Below, piece by piece: positions 50,601 to 63,000 of a stretch of 64,000 nucleotides of DNA. Source of the stretch: Tyto alba (lineage: Eukaryota > Chordata > Aves > Strigiformes > Tytonidae); contig NW_024881278.1 of NCBI RefSeq assembly GCF_018691265.1, positions 2,866,001 to 2,930,000 on the forward strand. The letters are read 5' to 3'. The notes beneath the pieces are model-generated. The model made no database searches. It had not been told where the DNA came from and was given only the letters and a program-made list of their open reading frames with translations. Every line of letters starts with the position of its first letter. Positions within the stretch are counted from its first letter, which is position 1. The position numbers were made by a program, and so were the translations under genes.

Positions 50601-53600
50601 ATTCACTAATGCACCTAAAGTATGTTACGATGACACAGTTTATAAAATCAGACATGTATGAAAATGATGTAATAGTTTGCTTTTATTTCTCTGTTGGGAT
50701 TTGAGAAGCACTGGGCACATCTTTAGCACCTTTCTTCACCCTGTGTACCTGTGCAAGAATGTTTATTTTTGTATAATACTCTCTGTAACTTTACAAGGCT
50801 CAGTGGAAACCCGGAGATCGTTTTAATCAAGACAGCATCTCCTACTCCCCACTTTCTTTTCTAATTTCACATGAATAGTAATTTCAAATTTCCACTTTAA
50901 TATCATCATTAGCATAACCTCCTTTATGCTTTCCCTACAACTGCTTCCTCTCATAGATTCTAGTATAAAGCCAATGTGGTTATCAATGAATACTCCATTG
51001 TTAGAACATTTTCAAATGTTCACAAGCCTCCAATAAGCCTTCCACCCATTTCCATTTCCACTGTTTCTTCAGATAACCCATTTCCAACTTTCCATTTTAG
51101 CTCTCGACATAATAATCATCACGAAAATGTCGTCATTGACAAAGATGACTAATCTCTCCAGAGCTCTCATGTATTTCCCTGAGTTTTCTCTTTTGCCATG
51201 TTCCCAAAACTGTTGTCTTTTTCAAGATAAAACTACTCAAGATTACATACATAGTTTGGCAAAACAGGAAACAATGGGTTTATGTTTAAACTTAGCATTA
51301 ATCAGCCAGGCTATTCTTCCATCTTTGCCTGGAGACTTCCATTTTGCTTATGTATTTTCAATAACTTGCTGTATTGTTTCTTTAATAGAATTTCCCTTCT
51401 TCCAAAATGATTATTACCACCTGCAGACTGATTTTTTCACATGACCACAGAAACATCCATTTCTAAATAGATTCTAGAAAGTAGAAAATTACATATCAAT
51501 ATAGTTTTTCTGTTTTATTTCAGCTCTACTCCTTAGAATTGCTCTCAAATCTTTTATTAGTTCATGCTTAAAGCTAATTTGACAGAGCCTGCCTAATCCC
51601 CCCTTTCCTTAGCCTAACAAGGCTTCAAATCGCACAAGGCTTCAAATTGCTTCTCTCAAAAACTGATGCTAAGATTTGTGCTTGTGAATCTCTCAAAAGC
51701 AATGTCATGCTGATCTTTCATAAGATGCAGGACATCAGACTATCTAGCTGCATCTCTTGAAACTCTTGGTTTAAGCACAGTCTATCTCAGAGGTACAGAG
51801 ACTACCCTAAAAAAGGCAAAAAATAAAGTGCTGAAGATCAGGGAAGAAAGAGAAAATTTCAGAGAGGGAAAGAAATGTGTATCAGGCTGACATAAAACTG
51901 GTTCCAAGTAATAGGAAAGCAGGGCATTGAGCTTGACTTGTCTTGACAGAGCTCAGGAATGAAAGCTTGACCCAAACCATAAACCAGCATAAAAGCATGT
52001 GGGGTTTTTTGTTGTTTCGTTTGTTTGTTTATTTGTTTGTTTTTTGGGGGGTGGGGGGGTGTTTAAAAAAAAAAAAAAGATTGTTAAATCTTGACTAAGT
52101 CAATCCCAGTGACATTCAGCAACACTGAAAAGTGACAAATTCTCCATTAACGTATAGTCAACTACTTTTATAAAACACAGATAGACCCTCAAAACCAAGG
52201 GTGTGAGCTGATTAAGTGTTTAAAAGAACTTGCATGTATCATTATGAAATTATTCAAACGCAAACAACATACAAAGGAAAACAAAACATATGCCTCATTT
52301 TTAGCCCATGACAGAATACACTGGAGTGTATCAACGGGAAGGTCTTCTGGGTGGTCTTTTGTAGTTTAGTTTAGAGTTCATGCATACTCACTGCTAAATT
52401 GCATAGAGAAAAGTACACACACAAAATGCAGATCCTTAGTCTTTACTTCTGGAGTGCCAAAAACCTGAAATTACTTCCCAGTGGCAATCAAACACTCCCC
52501 CACATTGGCAAAGTACTGAACTGGAGTATATGACAAATTCAGTACTAACGTGCTGTAGAAATTCTGGATCAACAAAACAGTCTGGAGTGAACCCTTTTAA
52601 GTTGGAGCGGTAAGAACTGAAAAGATACTCAAAAACATTTGCTGAGGGTCTGTTCACATTTTGTTAGTTCTTCAAATCGGGGAGGATGACTCAAGGATAA
52701 TTTTATCTTACTCTCTCCTACCAACATACTACACAGACCATCCCAGCCAGTTCTGTGCACACGTATTGCATCTGTAAATAAAGCAAACTCCCAAGACTTA
52801 TTATTGATTAGGTTATGATTCCACTAATAGATTTTTTTTAAAACATAAGTGTTTAAACTCCCTTTTTAAACAGTAAGGAGTTTCCACAGATGAAGATCAA
52901 ATTTTGAAATAGTCAAACTGAAGTTCATAGCATTATATTTTTCCTTTACCTTCTCCTTACTAGACAGCATAATGTGAAAGAAACTAAAGAAAACTTCTCG
53001 TCTTTTATTTTATAGAAAGAATAAAAATACCAAGTGAGGGAATTGAATATCTCATAAGAGATACTTAAGCAAGAAAAAGAAGATAACTATTTCTCAGTCA
53101 AAATGTAGAGACAGGATTTCCTACTTAAAGTATCAAGTTTTCAAGACAATACTGAGCAAGCAGTAATTTTCAAAATAGCAAAGTACTTCTAAAGCATTTA
53201 TATATTTTTTTTCTGAGAGAGCAAAAAAACATTTGCTTGATCCTTTGACATTTAAGGATACCTACTAATTTAGGAATCAACATAAAATCTGCATTTAGTC
53301 TAATAAATAAAACCCACACTGCTTGATATTAAAAAAATACGTAGTTGAATGAGCAGAAGAATAACTTGTTTTCCATGGGTCAAATATACTTTAATACAGC
53401 TAAGATAAACTACTAAAATATACATAGACCTCAGCATGTAATTCTGACTCTTACTGTGAGCACAGAAGAGCCTGCCCGCCATATAGCAGGCCACCTGGGT
53501 CAACGTGAGCACTCCTGAGACAATCAGCAGTTAATGCAGAATAAAATTCATAAGCCTTTGACCCATATAAAGCCTTCGGGATGAAATATTTAAGTGGAAT

Positions 53601-56600
53601 TGTTTATGGTATTTAACGACACACCAGTGCCTTTTTCTCCCTAACTGGGGATTATTTTTTTTTTCCCCAGCAGAGCTAGCACTGATCCATTTGAGTTGTT
53701 TTGCAGAACAAGTGCTAAGAAAATGTCCAAGAAACCCACGGACATTAAAAACTGCCCCATTCTAATTTTGGAAAGTAAAATGTTGTAAGGACAAAATAAA
53801 GGAAAAAAGGATCCTTAAATCAAGGTGCTAAAATCATACCTGACCTTCTAAATACACGGTCTTTTTCTCTGAGCCTTATATGGCTCAGAAAATGATGAGC
53901 TTCCAAAAATTCCTGATTTTGTCTGCTTCAGACTCACTTCGAGATGTCTTTCTGAATACTATGACCCAACTGTTAATGTGACTTTCTCGTTCCAAGATGA
54001 CAGTCGTAAATATGTGAACAACTACATCTATATATAAACGTTCATCTTATCACTATAAAATAAACCAGAAAATTTATAGAAGGGTTTTGTACATACCAAT
54101 ACACCATTTTCACATGTCCAAGCACTTGGATTAGATTCAAGTTTACTGACACAAACTATAAATCTGTCTGGAAACACACGTAGCTCTATACAGAATGAAT
54201 TGAAAAGCAGATTACAAAAAATACAACCACATTCAAAACCACACATATTGACAACACAGATATATGTTATTTAAGTAGACAAAATAATTTATTTATTCAA
54301 ATGCGTACTAACTCGCTTCATGCACTCCACTGGTTTCTTACCTACTCTCTTCAACATCCCATCCCTCCTTTTGTTTTGCCTTTTTAAACCATTCAAAAGA
54401 ATTAAAAATCAGTAAGTCAGAGGAGGTTTAGTTCCCAAGAGGATCGTCATGGCTGTAAACTAGCCCACCTGCACCCCTGGACAAATATACCAGACAGAAC
54501 CAACAGACAAACCACTTAACCATGATTTCTTTTGTGCTATTCTGGGGATGAGGCTTTTCATCACAAAATCTTGTAAATTTTGTTTGTAATGCAGCACAAC
54601 ATATTCAGTCAGGACTTGGCATAAAAACTGAGCATAAGGCTGTTCCAAACTCTGACTGCAGTGATTTTTGAAGCCATGAAACGAATTGGATAACTACTAC
54701 CAAACTACAACATATTTTACTCAAGATCACATGGCTTGTTATGAACACAACAAAGTTTTTATTTACAAGGGATTAAAAATTGAAGGGTTCTCAGATTAAA
54801 ACAGACCAGACAAAGCTTTGTTCAGTACCTAGCAATACTATGAAAAGAGCATAGCTGGATATTTTGTTATTTTACATATCGGATTATTTCTAGAGTACTG
54901 TCTTCATATTTTCAGCTCAGGTTATTTTGTCGGTGGTTTTTGGTTTTGTTTTATAAAAAGAGAGTTTCTAATTTTTAAAGTTTTTTATACTTCAAGCTGT
55001 AACACCCTATTTTCTGGGACAATAAAGAGACAAGGCATGCAGAAAAAAACCATGAGGTTGACCTCACAGATTTTTTTGGTAGAAAAGTATAAGAATATAA
55101 GTCTATAGAGCCTATATAGAGTATAGTCATGATGAGCACAATCTTCCAGTGACGATCAGGTCATCCGTATGAGTGACTGCCTCTCTGCAAGGTCCTGCTT
55201 CTTCACCACCAGCATATCTCCATCAGTATCTGTCAAAGCTCCCCGACTGCATTACCGGCAGTGACTTTTCTTGAGTCATTACAATGAAAGATGGGGATGT
55301 TAAAACAGATTACCTTGCCTCTGCCATTGGCTGAAAAAGAATACACAGATACCCCAGATGCATCTGTATTGGCACAAGAGTTTGCTAAGCTACTATAACT
55401 TGATAATGAATATGAGCCTTTCATAATCCTTTCAGAAATACCAGTTCTGTTTTGCAAAACGAAGTACTCCTGCTGTGCCTCATGTCCAGAGTATTCTTTC
55501 TCTGCTTCTATCCTCACAACCTGAAAAGCCACCCACAAAGGTCTAGCACAATGGCTTTCAAAGTGCAAGCACTCTGCGGACATCTTCCAAATGAGCTACA
55601 AAAGAAAAGCTGGACAACTGTTGCAAGGATTGAATTTGTTTTGTTGGGTTCCAATAACAGCCTCTTAGGTAAGTTTACTTCAGATATTGAGTGAGCATCA
55701 CTGAATAAAGTATGTAAGATTATGCTTCTGTTAAGCTCAACGTCTATTTTTTGTTTGTGAAGTACTAAATGTATCTTAGAGAAAGGAAACATTGGTGCCA
55801 AATTATTTATTTTTTTAGGCTATATGCTTATTTTGCTATTTATTGAGAGAGAAACCCAGCAAAATGAAGTTCTTTTCTTGTCAGGAACTTCACGCGGAAG
55901 CAGAGTTTTGACTGCAGCATCAGAGCCTCTCTTTTTGGCAGCACTAGTAGGGCAAGTTAATTCCAGTTAGACGTTTTTATTGTTATATTTTATAACAATC
56001 TCACTTGCTGGCTAACAAAATGGAAGTATCTTTAGGTATTCATTGATGCTTAAAAAAAGTTCAAATTTAATACACAGAAACCAATGTTGAGTTACCAGTG
56101 CAGACACTCTGCTATTCTATTCTAACTATTCTTCCAGGAGGCTGGGAGAACAAGTTTGATGAAATATTTAAAATCAACACTCCAAATCTCTTCAACCAAT
56201 ATGGACGCAGAGAACTAGTTGGCATTTGAAGAGAGATTTAAACATTTACGATTGTAATGAATTCATGTAGAAATAAAAAATTCCTTAAAAATATCCATTC
56301 AAGTATTCAGTATTTTTAAGGGCACCTAATTGACTTATTTTACTTTTTTTAATACTAGAAGCTCATCACAAAGGGCAGTGATTGTTATAGCTCCTTTTTG
56401 TTGCTGTTGGTGGGACAGGATTGATATCACTTCCTGACGGAGCATCTTGGCTTGAGAAAACATGAAAAAAAGACCTGGTCCAATGACATCACCTATGTAA
56501 AGATTTTTATAGCACTGAGGTGAATGAAAGCCTTTTCTTGCATACACTTGTACTGTACAGTTGATGTCACAAGACACTCGAGCAATAATAAAGTGATTCA

Positions 56601-57071
56601 TACTGCAACCTCTGGTTAATTCACCCTGCAGAGACTCAGTAAAATGCTGAGTCTCATCATACTTACAGAATTTGGTGTGGCTTAGCTGATTACCCTAGGG
56701 CAAGGCATACACAAATTTAAAATTAAGTTTAAAAAAAAAAAAAAAATCCATCAGATGTTAAGAAATACGGTTTTGGTTGTTTTGTTTTTTTTTTTTGTTT
56801 GTTTGTTTGGGTTTTTTTTTTTTTTTTGGTTAGGAAACATCCTCTTAAAAAAAATCAAATAAAACCAAAACTAAGCTCTGAAAGAAACTTTGATTAAGTA
56901 GACTAAAATCTGACAAAGTATTAGTTCATGTTCCCTTTTTTTCTCCCAGAAAAGCAAAATTTTAAATAATATTATAAGAAACTGATTTCTTACCACGATA
57001 ACGTTTCCCTACAGCACAATGGAGATTAACCCATCTCTTCATAAAGTAGGCAGTAATGTGAAAACTGTTGG
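38757..57071 (-). CDS. SLX4IP: SLX4IP (SLX4-interacting protein), last four exons, 5' part missing
   Basis: SLX4IP is a nuclear protein that binds the SLX4 structure-specific nuclease scaffold with XPF-ERCC1 and takes part in telomere maintenance and interstrand crosslink repair. Four minus-strand exons with GT-AG borders and matching phases join into a frame of about 370 codons. Recognisable stretches are FHITAYFMKRW (human FQITAYFLKRG), VFPDRFIVCVSKLE (human VFPDRFVVCVSQLA), SEYFTETAE (human SDYFAECAE) and LKEIVKRT (identical in human). The large last exon is poorly conserved and rich in Ser, Glu and Lys, ending in a basic stretch (KLKLRRLKKS). Roughly the first 80 codons, around the human start MASKKFAVKCGN, were not found and probably lie right of 64000. 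The gene is convergent with JAG1, as in human 20p12. Confidence 0.93.
39595..41104 (-). other. SLX4IP: SLX4IP last intron
   Basis: A 1.5 kb AT-rich intron. It contains a 13-base perfect inverted repeat (40981-40993 with 41013-41025) about 80 bases inside the donor. No other gene was recognised. Confidence 0.8.
40981..41025. repeat. Perfect 13-base inverted repeat with 19-base loop
   Basis: AATTTCAAATAAT (40981-40993) and ATTATTTGAAATT (41013-41025) are exact reverse complements. GTAGTA just outside the left arm and TACTAC just outside the right arm extend the pairing imperfectly. It could fold in the SLX4IP pre-mRNA or be the remnant of a small inverted-repeat element. Confidence 0.8.
41105..41214 (-). 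CDS. SLX4IP: SLX4IP penultimate exon (110 bp)
   Basis: Acceptor is TTTGGAGCAG and donor GTATGT on the minus strand. It encodes KEELSSGTSEYFTETAE, then NKKRKISRSEQIKQDILKE and two bases of an Ile codon completed in the last exon. It aligns without gaps to human TERVLHGVSDYF. The polypyrimidine tract is weak, and the acceptor could be shifted three bases (GGAG|CAG). Confidence 0.88.
44664..44691. repeat. Poly-T run, 28 bases
   Basis: A T28 homopolymer in the large SLX4IP intron; poly-A on the transcribed strand. Confidence 0.9.
52003..52080. repeat. Low-complexity TTTG / G-rich / A-rich stretch
   Basis: GTTTGTTTGTTTATTTGTTTG is followed by GGGGGGTGGGGGGGT and then an A-run. Confidence 0.8.
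54097..54185 (-). CDS. SLX4IP: SLX4IP internal exon (89 bp)
   Basis: Acceptor is TTCTGTATAG and donor GTATGT on the minus strand. It completes a Glu codon, then encodes LRVFPDRFIVCVSKLE and SNPSAWTCENGVL. The 29 complete codons equal the number in the aligned human segment. It ends in phase 0. Confidence 0.92.
54186..56993 (-). other. SLX4IP: SLX4IP intron (2.8 kb) with two anonymous open frames
   Basis: Minus-strand open frames at 55233-55583 and 56335-56625 are each preceded by an acceptor-like sequence, but the upstream SLX4IP exon (57071-56994) would read into a stop if spliced to either. They match no family I know and are probably chance frames. Confidence 0.6.
56994..57071 (-). CDS. 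SLX4IP: SLX4IP internal exon (78 bp)
   Basis: On the minus strand the acceptor is TTTATGTTGCAG and the donor GTAAGA. It encodes NSFHITAYFMKRW and VNLHCAVGKRYR, with two leading bases and one trailing base from split codons. It fits the human QITAYFLKRGIRLRC region. Too short to appear as a long open frame; found by homology and splice sites. Confidence 0.9.
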
Positions 57072-60000
57072 CTGCAACATAAAACAAAGGGATAACAGTA
57101 AGTGTAAGGGTATCTTTGGCGTTCTGGTCTGAAAGTGTTGCATATCTGTGAAGATAGGATTGAGAGAAAACAGCAGCAACAGCTCAAGAATACAAAAGAA
57201 AAGGTAACTCTAAAGGAATATTTTTAAAAAGAAGCTGCTTGTACTGAAGTCTCAATAAATTAGTATCTGAAACAGGAAAAATCTAAACAAATTGCTAACC
57301 ACTGAGTTATGGTATCCAACCACAGAAATAAATTTAAATCAAGTAATTGATCAGAGGCATCATCTGCTTAATAGCCTAGTGTCACAGTCATATATTGTAG
57401 ACATATATATTCTACAAGATCACTACAGATCACCATTTACTTAACTGCCTTCTAGAGGAGGGTGACACACTCAAAGCTGAGAGGAAAAAAAAGTCAGCTA
57501 TAAAAAAACCCCCGCAAACATACATCCATGAGAGGTCTTAATTATCTACAATGCCATTGAATTAAGTGAGAACTGCATACATTTAAACTCCTCAGTATCT
57601 ACAAGTAGACAGAGCTAGGCTGGCTGATCCAGCAGATACCTGTAACATACAGAGAGGCTTCTTCAGTTTCTATTCCTGAGAACGACAGAAATCCTTGTGC
57701 ACCAGGAGCATAACAAAAGGACAGAAAGGATTATGTTACGGCAAAGAGACTATTAGACTGTGGCTAAGGAAATCGGCTTTTACTTTTGTTCTACTTAAAT
57801 TCCCAAATGACCCTGAGTAAATCAGTTAGGGCTTGATTCATAGAGGTATTTAGCAACCTAACTCCCACTGCAACTGAAAGAAGTTACCATCTGTGACTCC
57901 TCCTCCATAGCCTCTCTGTACACCTCACTAAAATGAATGTGCAAAAGAGGGTTAGCGGTATTTCCCCTAACTCTGATGGGTTTTGCAAGACTTAATTTTC
58001 TAACTTTTCTGTGGCAATTGCACCTAGGGTTTCTGACTGTCTTGCAAGCAGCAATAATTTAAGTGCTACTGCTGTTCTTCTATGTTCTTCTAATCTAACC
58101 ATTTCAAAAGACGTAAGGAAGGCTTGTTTGTTCCAGTCTCAATCTCCGCTGAGCGAGTGCCAAGGTGTGCCTTATTTCTAAGCATAAGCCCCAAAACACA
58201 CGTCCTCTCCTGCAGAGTCTACAACCCTTCAACTGGTACAAGACCTCCTGGAGCTCACCATCAGGTACTGTGCAGCATCACCTCTCATTAAGAACCATAG
58301 TTATTGATCACAATCAATCCCTTTGAAATTTATCAGCCATCTTTTTTCCTTCCCCTCAGGAAGATACCTAAAATTTGACTTCCCTTTAGAGATCAAGTCA
58401 AGATGTGACAAGTTGAACCATCCTTTAAAAATGATGAGTGCTAGAGAAAAATTTGGATGTAATCCACCAGCTTTATTAACCGTATATTTACGAGCACAAT
58501 TAAATAAAATTACTTTTAGCTACTTCCAGTTTGGCATCCACAATTCTTTAACACTGTTAGTAGGGTTAGCCAAATCAAAGAATTTGCCCTGTATATAAAT
58601 AAATTATTAGTGTGATAATAGCATCTTCCACCGTGACCTCCACAATGCTGAAAAAGTAACATTCCTAAAAGGACAATTTTGCAAACAACTCTTCAAACAG
58701 ACAGTAAATACTGAAAGTCTCTCCACCTCCATTTGCCTGGGAAATTCAAAAAGTATTTTTCTTGAGAGGAACTTAAAATGAAAAAGTGTGAATCTTTTGG
58801 TTTTCACAGGGAAAAGGACGATATTTCATTCCTGAAATTCTTTTATGAATCAGTGACATGTATATCTGCTTAATTTCTTGCTATCCTGGTATTCTCTGAG
58901 AGGTTAAGTGTTTAATCATATTTCATTGACTAATGGCCTGAACAGAGTTTCAAATTCCTCTTAAAGGCCCTTAATCAGCTAGCTACTGTTCTCTGGAAAG
59001 GAACACCTACCTCAAATCTAACAAAATAAATAACTACATAAGAAATCAAGACACCTCTACACTATTTTTGCAGCGTCAGCTCAAGTCTGAAGGTCCCTTC
59101 AGAGGGAGTTGCACCTGAGCTAATAAGCTCAGCCCAGAAGGACTAACACTAGAAAATGAGTTTCCACGACTATTTATTACTTGACTGTGCTGAAAAAGCC
59201 TGAACAGATGATTTGCTGTTACTTCTTGAAACTATGAGAAAATATTAACATGCATTACATTCCAGATACCTGTATTTTGAAACTATCACACAGCTATGCT
59301 CATCAAATGTTTTGAAACCCTCTTGTATGTGACATCCGAGCTAATCCATAGTCGTCTGGAGTTTGCAAATCCTCCCTGGTTTTCAAGTTGCCAGAGTTAC
59401 CGCAGAACTATAGAAACTGTAATATCCTCTTTCTGCTTCCTTCAAGAAAAATGTATTATACAGTTAACCATTCTGCTTCATGAAATACGAAACTAAAAGA
59501 GAACCTTCTTATCCGACAACCTCATGCAACTTGCAGCTTTTTAAACTTTCTACACAGTTACTCAGCATGAGTCCAAGTCTGTTCTCAATTCCAGACTTGT
59601 CCACCATCAACACTGTTTATATACTAAGCATATACTAATGTTGGGTTTGGGCAAGCTGTGGATTATGCTGCAGGGAAGATGGCCAGTGTATGCTCAGCAA
59701 GGACCAAAAGCTGCTGTTCATGGTATCTGGAAGCAGGGACCAACTGATTTGTACCAAATGATCCATCACTAACTCAATTTAAGCACACCATGGAAGCTTT
59801 AACCTCAGGCTACATACAGTGTTTTGCAGCCAGTAATGTAGAAAGTTCACAGAGCTTAGGCTCAGCAAACCCAGCCGGCCCAATCTTCAGTTTCCTCTTC
59901 ATCATGCAAGGTAGACAAAGCTCCATTTGTAGATTACCGACACGGAAGCAGAAATAAAATGGATGTCAGTGATTTGGAGTTTTGTTTTCTTTACTTCAAA

Positions 60001-63000
60001 ACTGCACACCTAAATCATCAGGATCCGGGTTCTACAAGCGAACAAGGAAAGAACAAACAAAAACACAACCCCCTCCACACACACACATGCACCAAACCCA
60101 ACAGACTAAATAAAATAAATAGACCCTGAAACCCAAAATGTGAATGAACAAAAGTGGTTCTAGAAAAGCCACAGTTCAGTTTCAGCTGAAATACACACCA
60201 GGGAGTGCTGCCTTTTAAGGGAATGGTAATTCACCCTGCTTGTTGTATTTCATAGTCCCACAACACCGAGAGGAAGTATCAGGCACTGGCTCTTTACTGT
60301 AAGACTATCCAGCAACACTTGTTTTCCAAAGGAGTCACAGCCAAGCTGACTTGCGCTTCCAGAAGGCTGCCAAGAAGAGGCTGTGGTACCGCTGGAGCAG
60401 TGGGAAGCCCTCTCCCACGGCTGTTACGGACCATTCATCTGGGAGCCTGGGAAAATGCCTCTGAGCTGCTGAGTTATCTGGAGCAGCCTGGCAGGCGTTC
60501 GCTTCCCAGCACAACCTGGCACCTGCGTGGCTCCGGCACGAAATTCAGTCAACTCTTCTCTAAAGCCACAGTACAAGCCTAAGGAGGCCAACCGCCCCTC
60601 CCCAAACATTTCCATATCTGACAGGCACCTATGTCTCATCACACAGTGTTTCTACACCATCTTTAAAAAAAACTACCTCTCTTCCTCCCAGCCTAGATGT
60701 TTCACATTTGGGACAGATTGTTCTGGATTAGGACTGCCTCCACCTTTGGAAAGTAACAACGAAGTACATCACTGCAACACACAGATATCGAACAAATAAG
60801 AGGGTGAATTGCTTATGTTACAATGTGAAAGTAAATACATCAGTGCATTAGACTTTCTGAAACAGTATACTGTACATTAAAAAAAAAAATGTACATTTTG
60901 CTTATGCTAGATTAATTATTCCACACAGATTAAACTACACTAGTAATAATGTTTACAGTATATAGAGCTTTTCATCTTCAAAGCATTCTACAGACCTATT
61001 ATTACACTGCTTTTCAGCAGTCATATTTCTCCACTTAAAATTATTCACCACCACATCCAAATTCCTAATTGTTTGTAAACAAAACAAATAAAGGAACATT
61101 TTATTTCAAACCTACTGTTAATCTTGCAGCTTTCCCTCCCCAAAACAAATGTTCATGTGCATACCATGTGCTTCAGAGTAGATCGCTATTTCTAATTTAA
61201 AAGAGATTCAAAACCAAACGTTGGCACCTAAGTTTAAGTTCAAGTCCAAGATAGAGCAGGGACAGCAGATGCAAGACAGCAGACACAAAAAAGCTGTAGA
61301 GATTTCTTGAGCCTTTTCTGGTGTTCAGAATGGGTACAAAATTTCTTTAGCATCTCATGCACACAAACACACATGCTTTCCACTCCACCCCCCCCCAAAA
61401 AAAAAAAAAAAAAAAAAGGCAAGCAACTTCATAGTTAATGACAAGCAGCATTTTCATCTAGTGCACATTTTTATACACTAAACAGTGGCTTTCAGAACAA
61501 CTTAAACAGTCCAGCACGGCATCCATTCTTTCCATCCATTCTGCTTTCAGTTCAAAGAATTTTTAAATACTTTTTAAAAATTTTATTTCAAGTGATAATC
61601 ACAAGCAAGTACACAGGAAAATGTGTACTCTTCAATTTAAAATAAAGTCCATAAACTTTTTAAAAAGCTTCTCATACCTAACAAAACACATTCAGGCCAT
61701 TAAATTTATATACATAAAGCATGTACTGAAAGAGAAAAAAAAACTTGGGTGCAGTACTTAGCGAGTGAGTATTGCTGCAGGGTCTGATCTTGCAAACTCT
61801 TATACCTGCAAATAAATTCAGCTTAAACCAAGTATAGACAAAAACAGATTACTGATTTTTTTTCACCTTACCCTTTCACAATTTTATTAGTGTTAGTGCT
61901 GTTCTTTTATCTGCTAAATATTCTGAACACAAACCAGTTGCTGACACAAACAGGTGAGAGATCTGTCCCATCAAGGATGTGGGGACAAAAGTCAGTTCCT
62001 GTTAGGGAACAGGGTCCCTGACTGGAAGACAGACATGAACCTTTAAATGAATCTGGTCAAGACAGGATGAGCTACACCTAGCAGAATTCTCTCTGCTATA
62101 AGAACACTGATAGCTGCACACAGCACACTAAAACCTTCAGAATATGAGCCGTTACAGTGAAACTGGACCGAGCCATTTTATGAAATCCAGAAGCAGGGTT
62201 ATAGAGCTCTCCTCTAGCAGGAGAGGTGCAGAATTCACTCCGAAATCAGAACTATACTGGCCAAACCGGATTGAGGATAAGGTATTTCTTTAGCCTGGTT
62301 GTCACGGGTATTCTGGAGAAAAGACCAGAGAAGAAAAGCGTGCTTGAGACCATCTGGCTGCAGGATGGGAAATGCACCTGATGGAGGCCATGAGAACACA
62401 CCAGCTCCGAAGGAAAAAGACCATCTTCCCCTCACTAATACTTGAGATGGAGAGGCAGGCTGATCCAGTCCTGGAAAACAGCCCTTAAGATAGTCTCTCA
62501 ATACCCATTCATAATGTGTAAGCAATAATAGCTAGCACCACCTGCTAATGCATTCAAGCAGGTAAATGTGGAGCAATATATTTGATGGTCAGTGTACCAT
62601 TATCACAGACAACTGTTTTCTAGTAGGAGACAAGATTTAATTTCGCCCTTTTGTTGATCTCCGGTTAAATGGCCATATTAATTGCATGTGATGGGCTTTA
62701 ACGCATGAACTGAAAGCTATTAATGAATCCTCACTGCTTTGAACATATACACTGTATTCCAGAGGAAGCCACATGCCTGGACTTCTTTAAGCACTGGAAT
62801 GTGCCTGACAACTGAAAGGCTGAGAAAGGCATCTGCTGCTAACAGCCAAAAGGCGGAGAAAATTGGAAAACAAACCCTGTGGTAAATGCTGTCTGGCAGG
62901 TGGGCAGCAGAGGAGAACCTAAAGTCTCTTCGAAGTGGCTGTATCACCATGAAGGAGCAGCTTAGTTAAAAACTGTCTGATGCCACATTTGCACATCAAG

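Larger units (their letters stand above)
41215..54096 (-). other. SLX4IP: SLX4IP large intron (12.9 kb)
   Basis: No coding sequence was recognised on either strand. It holds a T28 run (44664-44691), a mixed TTTG/G-rich/A-rich low-complexity stretch (52003-52080) and a TAAT-rich block at 48615-48725 that may be conserved noncoding DNA. Open frames are short and without domains. Confidence 0.75.

Noticed and set aside
55233..55601. Minus-strand open frame of about 117 codons in an SLX4IP intron, with TTCTTTTGTAG just upstream
   Set aside because: It matches no family I recognise. Splicing from the upstream SLX4IP exon would reach a stop in 13 codons in the phase imposed. Frames of this size are expected by chance in 64 kb.
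56144..56230. Plus-strand frame beginning GWENKFDEIFKIN after a CTTCCAG acceptor-like site
   Set aside because: Short, no partner exon on the plus strand, and no recognised homology.
56335..56625. Minus-strand open frame of about 96 codons preceded by TCTCTGCAG
   Set aside because: Joined to the SLX4IP exon at 57071-56994 it gives an immediate TGA. No domain or family was recognised. Transcript evidence would be needed.
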